Origin: Acanthosoma haemorrhoidale
Lineage: Eukaryota > Arthropoda > Insecta > Hemiptera > Acanthosomatidae
Assembly (NCBI GenBank): GCA_930367205.1
Contig: OV884011.1
Location: 138,297,437-138,361,436, forward strand
DNA length: 64,000 bases
Direction: 5' to 3'
Under the pieces are notes generated by a model. That model made no database searches and was not told the DNA's origin. It was given only the letters and a program-made list of their open reading frames with translations. Shown here one piece after another: positions 1 to 12,682 of the stretch (its first letter is position 1; each line of letters starts with the position of its first letter). Both the position numbers and the translations under genes were made by a program.

Positions 1-1750
1 CTTGAAAATCAAATATTATTTTTTATATTTATTGATTGATTATAAACTTATTATCACATTGCGGCCACGCTAAGAAAAATTCAGGGAGATTTGATTTTTT
101 TGCACAATTATAAACTATTAGCTACTTATTTACTTATGTTTATATAATTTTTACACCGCAAGAATTTTTTTATTGAACAAATAAACATAATTTTCTATTA
201 AACAGATTGTATATGTATTTTTTTTAAAGTCAAAAGTTTGAATTTATTAAGTTGTACATACAATCTTTCTTTCATAAACTACATTTTATATACATACTTG
301 TTTTTATTTTCATTGCCATTTCTGACCTTACTTGACCATTTTAGTTCTAAGGCTTTAAATTAAATTATAGATATTTTCACTCTAACTCTTCATATTTATG
401 CATACTACATTATTTTATAATCAACCCCTTATTATTATTACCACTATTAACCACGTGATTAAGTTTAATACAAAAAAAATCGCCTGGGACCTATTAAATA
501 CGAAATTTCTTTAGTTAAGTCTCAAGCCTCCATTTCATGGAATGTCTTTAAAATTTTTTTTCTATTGTTAATGTGTATGTATTCATATTTTTCCTATTTC
601 TAATATAATAGTTTCTTAAAACAAAAAATACCAATTATTTCCTTCTACAATTAATTTAAAATTTTTCATACTTTGTACTTTTCGAAAATAAAACATACAA
701 ATTATATAGATTTCTAATTAATTCAATATTTCTCATATTTCTAGTTGTTTTTTAACAAAAAAAAAAAAAATTGTATGTTTTTGTAATAAATTTTATATTT
801 CCCACATTTCTTTGTCATTATTTTTTATCATAAAACATACAAACTATTTACTATTCTAATCAAAACACTGAGGTAAACAATATACATGTGTTTCTATTCA
901 AAATTTATAAATAAAGTTATTTAAACTTTTTATTTTATTGATTTATTTTTCCACTCTACCCAATTTCATGATAAAAAATATATTAATATAAATATGTTAC
1001 ATATATATACATATATATATTGTTGTGATATTTTATATACAAACTTTATATATCAAGAATTTTAAATATAAAGATTTAATCCAACCTGTATCAAGAAGGC
1101 GAAAATAAAAACAATTGAGAGAGGATGAAAAAACAAAATGGGGTGAGTTGTTGTTATGATGAGAACACAGTTACACTCTAGTTTTGGGACCAGCCTATGA
1201 TACATGTATATATGTGATGTAATAAAAATTTCTTTAAGTTATTTGTTGTTTGGACTTGAAGTGGAACGGAAGAGAAGTTGCACCAGGAAGAAGTGTTAGT
1301 TATGATTAAATAAAAAAGGCCATTGAAGAAGAAAAGGGAAAAAAAAAAAATAGACAAGTATATTTATATAAATAGTAATAAGTTTTTGTTTATTTGTAAT
1401 TAAATTCACCTTTTGCCAGAATTATTTTTTGTTAGCAGAACCTAAAAAACCTTAGATAATAAATAAAAGATATAAATTAAAAGATAAATCTAAAAATAAA
1501 ATTACGATATCGTTAAAAAACGCAATAATATATTTAATAATATAATATATATTTATTTATATATGTACATATATATGTATACGTATGTAGCATGCAATAT
1601 ATTTATGAAATGTTTTCTTAGCTATAAGGTTAAAAAAAGTTTCAATCTTTAAAAGCGAAAGATTGCCTTATTTTTTCATGAACTTTTTTCTTACTAAAAT
1701 GACCGACCTCTCCTAATGTGGACTTTAAATAACTTATTGTGACAATATGA
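1..1750. other. AT-rich non-coding stretch
   Basis: Very AT-rich sequence with homopolymer A and T runs and short TA tracts (for example around 1000-1020 and 1556-1590). I see no ORF, RNA gene or repeat family that I can name. Confidence 0.7.
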
Positions 1751-1785
1751 AACTCTCAGGATGAGAATTCTCTCACCTCAAAAGC

Positions 1786-2145
1786 GTGCAAAATAGGGAA
1801 CAATTGAGCAGGAGCTGGCCAGCGGACAGAGAGGGAAAAAAATGCCGACAAAGAGCCAGTGCCAGTACTAGTGGCCCTATTCAAAGGGCAAGCAGTGAGA
1901 TAATGAAGCGACCAGATAGAAGCGCAGTTAGGCCGGGCGCCAACTCCCACTGCCAACGCCCGGTGTTGCCTCGACATGTGTGGCCCACTACATCAGTGGA
2001 CAATAGTCTGTCCGATTCTCTCCTATTAATTACACGAATAGTTTCGACAGTACAGGACCCTCTCCACGCAACACCGAGGGTTCGGCTCCCCACGATTTCG
2101 CCCTGCTCAGCAAACCAATTATTTCCCGCAACAAAGGAAGGGTAA
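1786..2145 (+). pseudogene. possible Ty3/Gypsy gag-protease junction relic
   Basis: A 119-codon open frame in a GC-richer island set in AT-rich DNA. Its second half has the string SVDNSLSDSLLLITRIVS, which resembles the stretch just before the retropepsin active site in some Gypsy polyproteins. The frame ends with LFPATKEG, resembling the residues that usually follow the D-T-G active site. In an alternative frame a D-S-T-G-like string lies between the two, so a frameshift is possible. No zinc knuckle or reverse transcriptase is visible nearby. The opposite strand is also partly open (1881-2093), so this may be a non-coding GC-rich repeat. The assignment is an inference from short resemblance only. 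Confidence 0.25.
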
Positions 2146-2149
2146 AAAC

Positions 2150-5100
2150 CTATTCCGGACTATTATTAAGAATAAATTAAGAGGATCTACTTTTAGAAAA
2201 GTACGTACGGTGAAAAAAAGTCAAATGTTTCAAAGATTTACCCTATAATTATAACATACTTATATTTGTGCGGACGCTTTTTCACTAAATGCGTTCTTAG
2301 ATCTTTTGCCAGATTGGTCTGCAATTTTACCAATTAATTATTAAACTTTTAATTAAAACCAAGAGTGGCTATGAACAATTACTGAAAATAAACTTATTTT
2401 TTTGTTCAAACTCATTGTACTCAATGGTATAATGTAAGCGTGTTTCTACATTTATTTGTATGTTTCTTGAATGTCCTTATTTTATTTTCTATTGTAAATA
2501 TCGTACTGTCCACTGTAATCCCCTGCTTCTTCAGGTTGTCCAGCTCCTCAGGAATGTGGCCACGGAGCCAACGGATACCTGCGCACCTTCACATAACTCA
2601 CCCTGTCTTGCTTGAGCGGAATCTCGAGTACAGAATACTTTTAATTACTGTCTTAGAATACTGCAGTCTTAGAGCTTATGAATTAAGATTCTTGCCAGAA
2701 GAAAATTGACGTTAGATCGTTTTACTAAATATTTTCCACCATTCAAGTTTTAAGGTAACTTAGCTATAACATTAATGATTGGTACGTTCGCTTGGACAAA
2801 TATTTTATCACTTGACCCTATATTTTTATTTAATTTAAGTTTTAACAATTAACTAACAGTACTTAGTTAATCTAAACTTTTCGGGCACCGTAGTTGGAAA
2901 TAATAGTTGGAAAGCTGGGAGTGGTTTTAATCGTTTCATTTGACGTCAAATAATAGTATTCTAATTTTGCCCCGTTCCAATTGATGAGCCAAGGAGGCGG
3001 GTAACTACTAAATTTGCACGTTTTTCAGTTTCTACCAACAACTTTTAAACGGCGCACCCTAGTAAATACTTCATTATGTTGTAACACTAAAATCTGCGTA
3101 AAATGATACCTTAAACGTTGAATTCGGTTAAGCAGAGAAAACTGACAGTCCAAAAACGATTGATGAGGGAACATGCTTTAAAAAATCCAAAATTCCCATT
3201 TTCAATCGATATTAATTTGAACAAGCCTATTCTAAATGAAAAAAAACAACACATTTAATTTAAGTTGTAGAGTATCGAAATCTGCATTTAGTGATCACCT
3301 ATTTTTTATAGTTCAATCGAAGCATGAAAACCCTAAGTTTTAAATCTCCATCATATGCTCACAAGACACCTCAAAATGACCTACGAGTTTGAACTCTATA
3401 ACTGCACTACTTGGCCTAGAAAATGGTTACCTACTTTACAGCAAAAAATGCTGCAAATTTTACATAAGGGTTTATTACTTTATAACTACTAAGTAAGACT
3501 GAAAATAAATTCAGTTGTTTGAAATAATCTAAAAACATCCAATTTTGAGAAAATATTGGTTATATAATTAATAAGTAATAAATTATTGGTGTTGGAACAT
3601 TTGCAATAATGAAGGTTTAGCAAAAAAATGTTCTTATAAAATGTAAGCAGTTGATTGTTGCTCGGTTTAAAGTGATTTAATTTTTGAAGGGGAATCCTTT
3701 TAATAATTGCAAGGGGAAAAGCCACATAGCCCTTCTAAAAATAAGAGCGCCCCCTCTACTTTTACAATTTTGACTCTTCAGTTGCTATTAGTTTTCAGAC
3801 CAGCTCGCTTTTCTGGCAGCTTACCTCTTTATTTTCTTCCAATTAATTTAATTTGTAATTTAACCATTAGTAAGTAGTTACTGTGCAAAATATAGTGTTT
3901 GTGAGATCGAGGACGGGAAGATCAGGAATATGAATGAAGCAAATGTTATATTTGTATGTAGAATTGATTTCTTCAAGAATTTGTGGCAGTAAAAAGTCGA
4001 AGGATAGCCAAATTTATCTAACGAAGTAAAAGTATAAACAAATCAAATATGGAGAGCTGAAGAATCTTGTTTTAGTAGGTCCATGAGAAGTGTAGAAAAC
4101 ATTATATCAGAAGTACTACCAGCTGTGGAACACCAAGGGAGAATTTTCCAAACCAAATTAAACACTTGAGGTATTCATTTTATGCAGAACTTAATGTCCT
4201 TTAATTTGAAATAAAATTAAGTTTTTACTAGGCTGCGCCGCTTTAAAGTTATAGGCCAGAAACTGAAAAAGAAACCAAATGTTATTTATCAACGAACGAA
4301 ACATGCAGAGGGAGTTTCTAAAAGAGCCAAGTAGGTACGTACGTAAATACACCAGTCCTCCCCCCCCCCCAACCCTTATTTATTTATTACAATCAGAATA
4401 TGTATGCAAATAATGCGAATTTGGGCCACTGAAGTGGGCCCTTGTACTCCAATGCTAACATGCATTTTAAGTAGCTCTTAAAAAATAACAAATATCAGAT
4501 TAAGGTTAGAATTAAACTACCAATGCACCCGGGTCAGGTGGTTGGGCTCACGTCAGCGAACACCCAGTCAATTGTCATAGACTTCAGATTCCTCCTCAGA
4601 TATTTTGCCGATATCCCCACTTTAACCCATAAAACCATTGACCAAACTCACTCTTGGAACCAACTCCAAAAAAGCTCCCTATTCCCACCACTCACAGTAT
4701 TTGCACAATATTTTACAGTACAAACCCGCACTCCGCGCTCGTTAGTCTGGGAACGATTCATTTATTATATTATACTTTCTGATTAGTTTGTAAGTCACTT
4801 TTTTTGTGTTTTCCTGCAATAAGCTAAAGTTTTTAATTTAATGTCATACAGTACAAGCTTCTGCATATTGTTGTTGTTTTATGTTTTGGTTTGCTATAGG
4901 AAGATCCATCTATAACTTTATTTATTAAAAGCAATTAAAAAATTTTAGCAAAGCATAAAAAGCAATTTTATTTTATAATTATTATTATCTTTCCTGTATA
5001 GGTTTTTTCTCGATTTTACATTGTAATTATTTTTATATTGTAATGAAATAGTTTTTTTTTATTTTCGAGGCGTAAATTTGTCATCTAAAGGCTATTTCCC

Positions 5101-6165
5101 TAGAATATTTTTTTTTTACTCTATATAGCTAAAGTATCAAAGGTTAGGGTAATCCATTCACCAAACCGGATTAAATTTCAGGAAAATATGAGCAGTAGTT
5201 TGAGAGCTCACACATGTGGAAAGTTCCAAGTTATAGCTTGATTGTTCGGGTTGAGTTCGTTGTTAACAATCGGCCACGCCTTGCATGAAACAATAAGCCC
5301 CTGATTGCTTCTTCACTTTACCTATAGAAATTTTAATATCGACACGTCCCATATCGAGCGATGTTTATGAGGTCCTGTGAAGAATTCTGTTAGTATGGTT
5401 ATTCTAATATCTATTGGACCAATTCATAAGGGATGAACTATTTACTCCATAAACATGTTATATAAGAACTCTTGCAAAAGTATAATCACCCAAAGGTTTG
5501 TTTGTTTGCACAATTTTATGCGTGATAAATAAAGTGTCGACCCATGCTAATATTTAACTATTGTACACAGATGGAAAGTTTCTTTAAGCAAAGATGTATT
5601 AAATCTGTATTTTAAACAATAAACAGCTTTTAAGTGGAGATAAATATTATTTGGAAAATCAGAATCCATTCCATCTGTCCCTCTCGCTAACTCAAATGGG
5701 CCACTTTAAAACTTTCAAACTTTTCCCATCTTCTTCAAATGTCATAGTAATCTTACCCACTTCGTGGATTCGACTTTGGAACGTTTGATAAATTCGTCGA
5801 AGGGTCTCAAAGAAATTAGTTTCTCTCTCAAAAAAAAAAAATCCTGAATACTTTTTTATTACCATTATTCTTAGTTCGGAAACTCATTTATAACAAATGG
5901 TCTAAAAAAACGAACCATTTATTAATTCCATTTAAAGATAATTTATCAAGAACACATGTTACACATGGTTATAAACAAAATATTTAATCCTATTTTTAAT
6001 GATTAAGGTAACAAACAAAAAATGTTTTCCTACGTGGAATTGAATAAACTATTTATGCGTTCAAAGTCTTGATGATCCCGGGTGTTTTTTTTTTAATTAG
6101 GCTTGGCTTTGAGAGGTTTTTATGTATTTTTACTAACTTTACTAGTGACATCGTAAGTTGAACTT
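2150..6165. other. intergenic, nothing recognised
   Basis: AT-rich sequence with scattered short ORFs of no recognisable family (for example 4523-4786 plus). There is a C10 run near 4362-4371 and a near-palindrome GGGCCACT/AGTGGGCCC near 4424-4442. No RNA gene or mobile element was recognised. Confidence 0.6.
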
Positions 6166-6246
6166 GGTTGTGGCATCTAAGCCCGTTTGAGGCTCAGCCT
6201 AAAAAAAGGCCGGGAAAAAAATAAATAAAAAAAGGTTGTGGCATCT
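6166..6246 (+). mobile_element. tiny retroposed fragment with 13-bp target-site duplication
   Basis: The 13-mer GGTTGTGGCATCT occurs at 6166-6178 and again, perfectly, at 6234-6246. Between them lie 55 bases: a short GC-rich head (containing GAGGCTCAGCCT and AGGCCGGG) followed by an A-rich tail with a TAAATA interruption. A perfect direct repeat bounding a sequence with an A-rich 3' tail is the signature of target-primed retroposition of a strongly 5'-truncated SINE or LINE. The parent element is not identified. The perfect duplication suggests a fairly recent insertion compared with the decayed elements elsewhere in the window. Confidence 0.7.
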
Positions 6247-7559
6247 CATGTTTTTGTTTTATTCCTCATACACACGGTGTGCATAAGTTGTGTACTTTAA
6301 ACTGGGTTTCAATAAAAACTGTTTCGAAATCATAATTCACTAGAACTTTTCCAAAAATAACACATTGTGATTTAGAATAAATTGATGATTTACCCGTAAT
6401 TTTTCATTATTTATTACAATATTGGTGGACCTGAAAAAAAATATTCATCAGGAATACATCAATACGTTTATAGCATAAAATTCAATTTAAGTAAACCTAA
6501 ATAGACGCGTTTTTAAAGCGATAAATAATTAAACATAATTCATACATATTATTTTTTGGAAAGGTAGTAATATTTCAAAACCATGTTATTTTTGCAATCC
6601 AAAATGTTGGTTACATTGGACCATAATTGTATAATGTGTCTATATACGGGCTAGAAAAAGGAACAGTTAGTAATTGATCAATATCACTCAGCAAACTCAT
6701 TGGTCTTGTTAAATAAAAATAAAAATACTCAAGCAAAAAACTTTTTAATAATTACAGCTAAAATTTTGTTTTGCGTCCACCTTTCCGATCCTTTGTACTG
6801 AATATTTTATAGAGACATAAATCGTTGATCAGCTGGCAAAGGTATATCAAGGAAAAAATAAAGCACAGAAAATCGAGCTCTCGGTTCGATTATCATCCTA
6901 ATTATTAAACATAAAAATATAAACTCGTCATTACCATAATTTGTTCATATTTTTATGAGGTACTCTAGGGCCCTTATTACCTGTATATGAGTTTTTTAAA
7001 CAGCCACAGAGTTAAGATTATTCATGCAGCCTGCTGTATTATGCAACAATAACATCACTCAAAACTTGAAAGTGTTTAGACACGCTGATGGAAGAAATTG
7101 CTCGGAGCTGTTGGTACAAGGTGTATATATATGGCTGTTTATCAGCGCCAGAAACTGTGCCGCAGATTACAAACACACAAGAAACTTTAACGGGCACATA
7201 CGGGCTTACGCCAACTTTATCCACAAAGACAGCGCTGAATGTCATCCGTTCCGCCCAACTCTCCACACAATTGTACTTATTCCAATATCATGCAGCTTTG
7301 TTAGATGGCACGTGCCTCAAACCTCAGACGTTTCCTTAATTCAAATTTGACTAGTAAACTGTAAATCTGCTTAGTTTCTTTATATACGAATTTTATTTAT
7401 TATCATTTTTTATATGCAATCAATACTTAGATCTATTTTAAGCAGTGCTTATAACTTAAATTTAACGTCTTGTTTCTTTGGAGGAAAAGGGTTCTTTAGT
7501 CTAAACCACATCACGTTTTTAGTGTAGCACTAAGTTCAAAAGATACAAAGTCCTAGTTG
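6247..7559. other. intergenic with one unexplained GC-richer patch
   Basis: Mostly AT-rich. Around 7024-7350 overlapping frames are open on both strands (108 codons plus; 75 codons minus), which is typical of a locally GC-richer repeat rather than a gene. The translations match no family I know. No splice or promoter context supports an exon. Confidence 0.4.
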
Positions 7560-7830
7560 CTTTTGAAGAGCTCATCTCCGCTTTAGGTGTCCCTCGGGAT
7601 TTACGGGATTATACGGAAGCTTAGGGCATTGGTATACAGGATAAGATGACTAGAGAGGTGGGAATGAAAGTTCTGTTAGCAGGAGGCTGCTAGGTCCTGA
7701 ATAAATGGGACATTGAGATCATCTTGAAGGGTGAGATTGTTGACATAGAATGGAGCATTGGCTGCGGAGGATTCTGATTTTAAGGGATGAGATGCGAACA
7801 ATATTGGAGGGCTTGCCACTTCTATTCTAA
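7560..7830 (-). pseudogene. Jockey-like LINE RT C-terminus, degenerate
   Basis: Read on the minus strand from about 7790, one frame gives ANAPFYVNNLTLQDDLNVPF followed by QNFHSHLSSHLILYTNALSF. This is the conserved C-terminal block of Jockey-like ORF2 proteins, typically N-A-P-W-Y-V-x-N-x-x-L-x-x-D-L-N-x-P-x-I, then a short helix and N-P-L-A. The nucleotide sequence also aligns with the better copy at 30,950-31,250: shared patches include the block encoding the N-A-x-x-Y-V motif and the 'gaagggt' segment. Frames shift at both ends and no endonuclease or 3'UTR is attached, so this is a short dead fragment. It looks older or from a different subfamily than the copies at 24.8, 30.9 and 36.8 kb, because its protein block is closer to the family consensus. 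Confidence 0.65.
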
Positions 7831-10142
7831 CTTCTAACATCTATTCCGCAGGCCCAGGTAGGTTGGAGTATCGTTGTGTAAATTAGCCTCATATTTTCTT
7901 ATTTTGGAGCGATCTCCTTATCCTTAACTAATGTTTAGTTAAAAAGTATTATAAAATATTTCTTATGCTTAACATTACGTGTAATCTCTTCAATGCATCA
8001 TTTACCTGATAAGTATTAATAAACTGAGCTCATTTAGAAAATTCAGTAAGTAAACGCACCTTTGAGAAAAGAAACCAGCAGCTTCTTCCAGAATATGGCC
8101 CATTAAGGTAAGGTTTGAACAAATAACAACTGATTATAGACTCTTTTATTGATATACCTTGTCATGTAAATCTAATAGAGAGAAGATAATATTAGTAAGT
8201 AGAAATTGACTGTGTGAGAATCGGCGAAATGCAACTGTGTCGTTAACCGACGATCATAAACTAAGGTTTGAGAGGCAAGTAACCGTTGTCTGCCTAGAAT
8301 AATGTTAGAACTCAACGAAGGTCGAGCTGAGATGAACACGTACTTATTAGGCAAGTTATTTATGGACCCACTGGATCTTAGGAGGTGTTAAAAAATACAT
8401 TTTAATTGAAATAAATGTTGATTAATTGGAAAAACGTTTCTTCGGAGAAGATCTAAGAATAGACCACCTATCCAAGTAAAGGAAAGTTTAGACGAGGGGA
8501 TAGGAAGAGGGACTCCAGCTCACTCGTTTCGGTCACTGCTTTCGGGAAGACTCCAAGAACTAATCTGGACTAACTTCAGGAAGACCTAGGACAAGAATCT
8601 CGTGCTCGTAGACGCTGATATGGTGACATCTTGGCCCCAAAATTTCATCTAGGAAGACATCGTTGTATTGTAGGCATATATTCCTAATAGTTACTATATA
8701 AGTAGGTATGAATGAATTTTTACATCACATTAAATATCATGAAATTTTACATCAATTAAAAATGTTGTATAAGCAAATTGTAATTTTCTAAAGATCTTCT
8801 GCTGTAAAGTATTTAAGTATAGTGGTCATTCATCATTTTGAATTCATGTTATTTCTTATTTCATTAAATCTTCTTATATTTAAATAAAGCATATCATAAT
8901 AAAAAGTTTATTTATATAAAAGAAATTCCTTCTATAGACCACCACATAAATTTATTAAGATGAATTACTTGGGTTTAGAATAGCTTGGGACAGCATTAAA
9001 ATTAATTAAATCTTATTGTTATTATGGGTCCAAGGGAAAGGTACGTAAAAGAAAGATAGACGTATCCGTAGAAAGATACATTTTTTATATATTTTTATAT
9101 TCCTCTACATTATATATATTCGGATACAGTTAAATTATATATATTATTAGCATATATTTGATAAATTCATAGATTGGTAGTAACATAGGTATACCAAACA
9201 CATTAAACCTTTTAGCATGCCTAACGTATCAGTTCGGAATTACCTCCCTTAAATATGCATATTATTAAAACTCACAAACAAGGAAAATCCTATGACAGGA
9301 AAACCAATTGGTTCCAGATGATTATCTGGAAGAATTAAAGAAAAAAAAAACTTTACTTTTTTTAAAGTTTGAACAAATTAAGTTCGAACAGACACATAAT
9401 AATTTTCGACCAACTCCATCGTACACCAATCAAAATGGGATTCTTTAGCAGGTTATGGTGTTCTGCACTTAGGAATGAATAAAATAAGTAACGTTTGGCT
9501 TTCATTTGATTGTAACTTTCTTATCATTTCTATTAAAACTTTAGTTGCCAGCCTGCAGTGAAACTGACACCATGTCTTATAACTTATAGGCTTGCAAAAT
9601 GGATATTTGGAATAAAACGCACCAACGCAACACAAAAAACATTGTACTGAAAACGTTGGGCATTTTCCTCCTCGAAATTAACAACAGTCACATCAATTGG
9701 ACACAAAACAACTATCAGGTACCTATGAATACATTTCTTGACACATAATTGAATTGGAAGTTCATTATAAGTGAAAAACTGACTGAGCCTCATGCTCGAA
9801 CTGAACAACAAGAATACACACTACCAAATACCATAATTTACTATAATTACCATTTTTCATGACATTCATTCGACCATAGCTGACCATAGATGTCCGTTTT
9901 GGTTTATAGCTTCTAAGAATCTGTCAATAAGATTACAGAAATATCAACAACACAGTACTAAGAATGTATACATACTTAGCGTAAACTAGTTTATAGAAAT
10001 GCTAACATTAAATTTCGTTTAGGACTTTCCAATGTTTATTGCGAAGTGCCCACTCAAATCGGATAAATCTGACAATCCTATAATCATGATAAACTGTCCA
10101 CAAGACATTCTTACTTTTTATTTATAACAAACCACTATTGAA
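7831..10142. other. intergenic, nothing recognised
   Basis: AT-rich. Two overlapping minus-strand ORFs at 9453-9635 and 9584-9811 read like one frame broken by a frameshift near 9600, but I do not recognise the protein. No RNA genes or repeats were identified. Confidence 0.5.
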
Positions 10143-10310
10143 AGCCACCCCATTACCATAGCAGATATCTTCTGATCGCGAGGGTCCGGGTTCGATTCCC
10201 AACTACCATAAGTTTTGGATCTTTGGAGGATTTTGTTGTTCTGGGCTCACCCGTCATCGTGAGAATACATGACTAATTACTATCAGTAGTGACCGTGAAT
10301 AAAACTGAAA
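10143..10310 (+). mobile_element. tRNA-derived SINE-like sequence, copy 1
   Basis: Contains an excellent pol III B-box-like string, GGGTTCGATTCCC at 10188-10200, about 30-45 bases after a weak A-box region. It cannot fold as a tRNA: the acceptor and anticodon arms do not pair. The downstream tail holds GAGAATACATGACTAATTAC near 10260, which recurs in altered form at 10601-10620. A tRNA-like head with a tail motif shared with a neighbour fits a SINE family; the family name is not known to me. Confidence 0.45.
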
Positions 10311-10499
10311 TTAATATTGAAATAGATCCTACAACGAAAAAACAAGCAAGCAACACACCACCAATCAACTTGGTCGACCCTGCTTTATGATGTGATGCAG
10401 TGTAGATTTATTGTTTTATGGCTTTGTATGGTTGCGTAAAGCACATTACTGGGGGAAACAAACAAATGTTTTGTTTTTTACAAACAAAACTGCAGATTT

Positions 10500-10650
10500 T
10501 TGCTAATATGGCTGTGTGGTATAGTGATTGTTAAGTGTTCTGGTTGAGTAATGAAAATGAAATATTTTCTTATATTTTGGTCGTATGTTGGTTGTATGGT
10601 GAGAATACATGAGTAACTACCATCAAAAGCGAATCTTAAGAAAAGAGGCA
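10500..10650 (+). mobile_element. tRNA-derived SINE-like sequence, copy 2
   Basis: Starts with GTGGTATAGTGATTG at 10515-10530, close to the D-arm/A-box of many tRNAs (GTGGTATAGTGGTTA). The tail at 10601-10635 (GAGAATACATGAGTAACTAC and onward) matches the tail of the copy at 10260-10299. The B-box region is decayed. Together the two copies suggest the order A-box head, B box, then the GAGAATACATGA tail. Confidence 0.45.
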
Positions 10651-10899
10651 AGTACCTCAGCACCATTATGTGAAATGATAACAAAACATTTCTGAGTAGA
10701 CAAACCATTTCATCTAACAATAAATGTGTTCTTTTTGAAAAACAAAAATAGAACATTTATTCCGATCAGGATTAAAGTGACTTCAAGGAATTTGTTACAG
10801 AATCATAGTATTCTTACATTTATTTCCGCAATATGACTATGGCCACGTCCTTCATAGCGTAACAACTAATATAGCAAAAATAAAAGTAAGTGGTGAGAG

Positions 10900-11201
10900 C
10901 AATGAAGCTTAGAGGTTTTGAAGGCCGCAATTTAGCAATGAGCTAGGGACAAGCTGTTGGATGTGGTCTAGCACTCACAGCTGCCCAGTTGCCGGACAAA
11001 GTAAACCTACCGAATCCGCACATCCCTTTCAGCGCCAGTCCATTTGGGCATCCCGTCCTTTCACTTGCTGATGAATCGGCCGGTAAGTCTGCATACAATG
11101 AAAGTTTGTCTACAAATTGGTTTCTAGACCATTCTGATGGCCTGTGTCGCTTACAAGACATGAACATGAAATTTTACATGGTGGTTGAACACTTGACATG
11201 A
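10900..11201. other. GC-richer island, open on both strands, unidentified
   Basis: Between 10,943 and 11,201 both strands carry about 70-codon ORFs (plus 10989-11201, minus 10943-11167). The compositional step against the AT-rich flanks suggests an inserted repeat or an exon. Neither translation resembles a family I know, and simultaneous opening of both strands argues against reading either as a gene. Confidence 0.35.
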
Positions 11202-11758
11202 AAAATATTTTAAAAACAAATAAAATGACTCATTTATTGATTTATTACTAAGTAATACAAAATAAATATTTATATATGATGCAGAGTAGGGTAGCAAGAA
11301 ATTTCAAACTAGTACGTTTTGATTAATGGTGCTAAATTTGTGTTTTGTTTTCAAAATTATAATTACAAAAAATCGCCAATAATCGTGTCCGTAACATAAG
11401 CTCATCCCGAGCAAGGCGTTGCCCTACCAGAATTTGTACGGTAGTTCGATTTGATGCTCTTTTGATGTTAAAATTAAGAGCAACCCTCTGAAAAATAACT
11501 AGGAGACATTGATCGACTACTGGTTAGTTGAAATTTAAATATAAAACATCATTATTCCATGATGTTTATCCTAATTTTTAATACATGTTACCCATACATT
11601 ACAGTTCATCGTGTCGCTCTTTCTTGAAGCCCTGGTATTACATCTATATTTTTTCGTCTGTCAGTAAATTTTCAGTATGTGTACAATACATATTAATAGA
11701 TTCTTATAATGCCGTAAGTTGGAAAACTTTCGGAAAATTTAAAACAAAGGAATACATT

Positions 11759-12541
11759 TTTTTTTGTTTCTTCCTTTTTTTTTTTTTTTTTTCTTCTAAG
11801 CTCTCTAGTTAGAATTTTAGGATGAGGGAGAAATATAAAATATTTAGGGTGATCGGGTCCTTGTACTAGGAGGACCTGCTTGAAGGTGGTGTGAGAGGAG
11901 TAAGGAGTGTGGGAATCCTCGGTGGAGGTTGATTGTTACAGTACAGTGGTGAGAGTCCACTGGTGGCTGGGCCTAGAGTCTCCTCTAGGCATGTAGCGCA
12001 GTCGTAGTTAGTCTGATATCAGTGAGGGTTCCCCTCAGAGGCTTGTTGTTAGTGGGCCAAGCGCCGTGATGTCAACCATTTCTTCTGCTTTACTCGATCT
12101 TGTGAGTTGCCATCGTGCGTGTTATGTCTCGGAAGAGAGGGTTTAGACTGTGCTTCATCGAGTCGAAGAACTTGATGTGACGTCGTCTGATGGCTTCGGT
12201 GATGGTGGGGAGCTCGAACTTTTCGTGCAGGTCGGAAGCCCTCATTTCACGAAAAGGGGTATGCCACAGTGCCGTTCGCAGGGTGTTGTTCTGAAGGCTC
12301 TGGAGGCGAGTTATGATGCTGGCATGTAGGAATCTTTAAGAGTGGTGTCCCAAACAGTAGAGCTGGCCTCAGGACGCTCTTGTATATGAGGAGTTTCAGT
12401 CGAAGGGATATGGCCTGGCTGGTGATGAGATGCTGGAGAGAGTAATATGTTCTGCGGACTCGTTTTAATTTATTTTGCAAGTGTGTGCCGAACGTCATGT
12501 GCCTGCCTAGGATGATGCCCACGTAGCAGATACTGTTGGCT
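11759..12541 (-). pseudogene. LINE family B, 5'-truncated copy (RT C-terminus and 3'UTR)
   Basis: Minus strand. From 12541 down, ORF2 reads LGRHMTFGTHLQNKLKRVRR, then LRLKLLIYKSVLRPALLFGT. That is the thumb and connection region of Jockey-like RTs, where K-Y-L-G, then 'Y-K-S-V-L-R-P-x-x-x-Y-G' is typical. A frameshift near 12,310 leads to a second segment with ASDLHEKFELPTITEAIRRR and HIKFFDSMKH, and ORF2 ends with a stop near 12,092. The 3'UTR runs to a poly-T tract at about 11,760-11,792, the poly-A tail of the minus-strand element. The same protein and 3'UTR recur in the long copy at 51.4-55.0 kb. The copy starts inside ORF2, so it is 5'-truncated. A 15-bp target-site duplication bounds it. 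Confidence 0.85.
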
Positions 12542-12556
12542 ACAAAGGAATACATT

Positions 12557-12682
12557 TTTTTTTTCTTCATAGCCCCTTTAAACTTACAGACAATTATATA
12601 CAATTATAGATCCACAAGTGAATCCATTTACAAATTATTCTGTATTTCCTGTAGCATCCCTACATTATATACAGGCTTTGTT
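12557..12682 (-). mobile_element. LINE family B 3'UTR piece
   Basis: A poly-T tract followed by CATAGCCCCTTTAAACTTAC and a segment with TTTACAAATTATT, TGTATTTCCTGTAGCATC and TACATTATATACAGG. The same order is found at 43,368-43,480, 51,303-51,420 and 55,095-55,145. The poly-T orientation makes it a minus-strand 3' end, about 125 bp long. Its flanks are two slightly diverged copies of the 15-bp target. Confidence 0.75.

Noticed and set aside
7024..7350. A 108-codon gene
   Set aside because: Three overlapping frames on both strands are open, with no recognisable domain. This fits a GC-richer patch rather than selection on one frame.
10143..10210. A tRNA gene, suggested by the strong B box
   Set aside because: The acceptor, D and anticodon arms do not pair, and the tail matches another repeat copy. 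SINE-like is the better reading.
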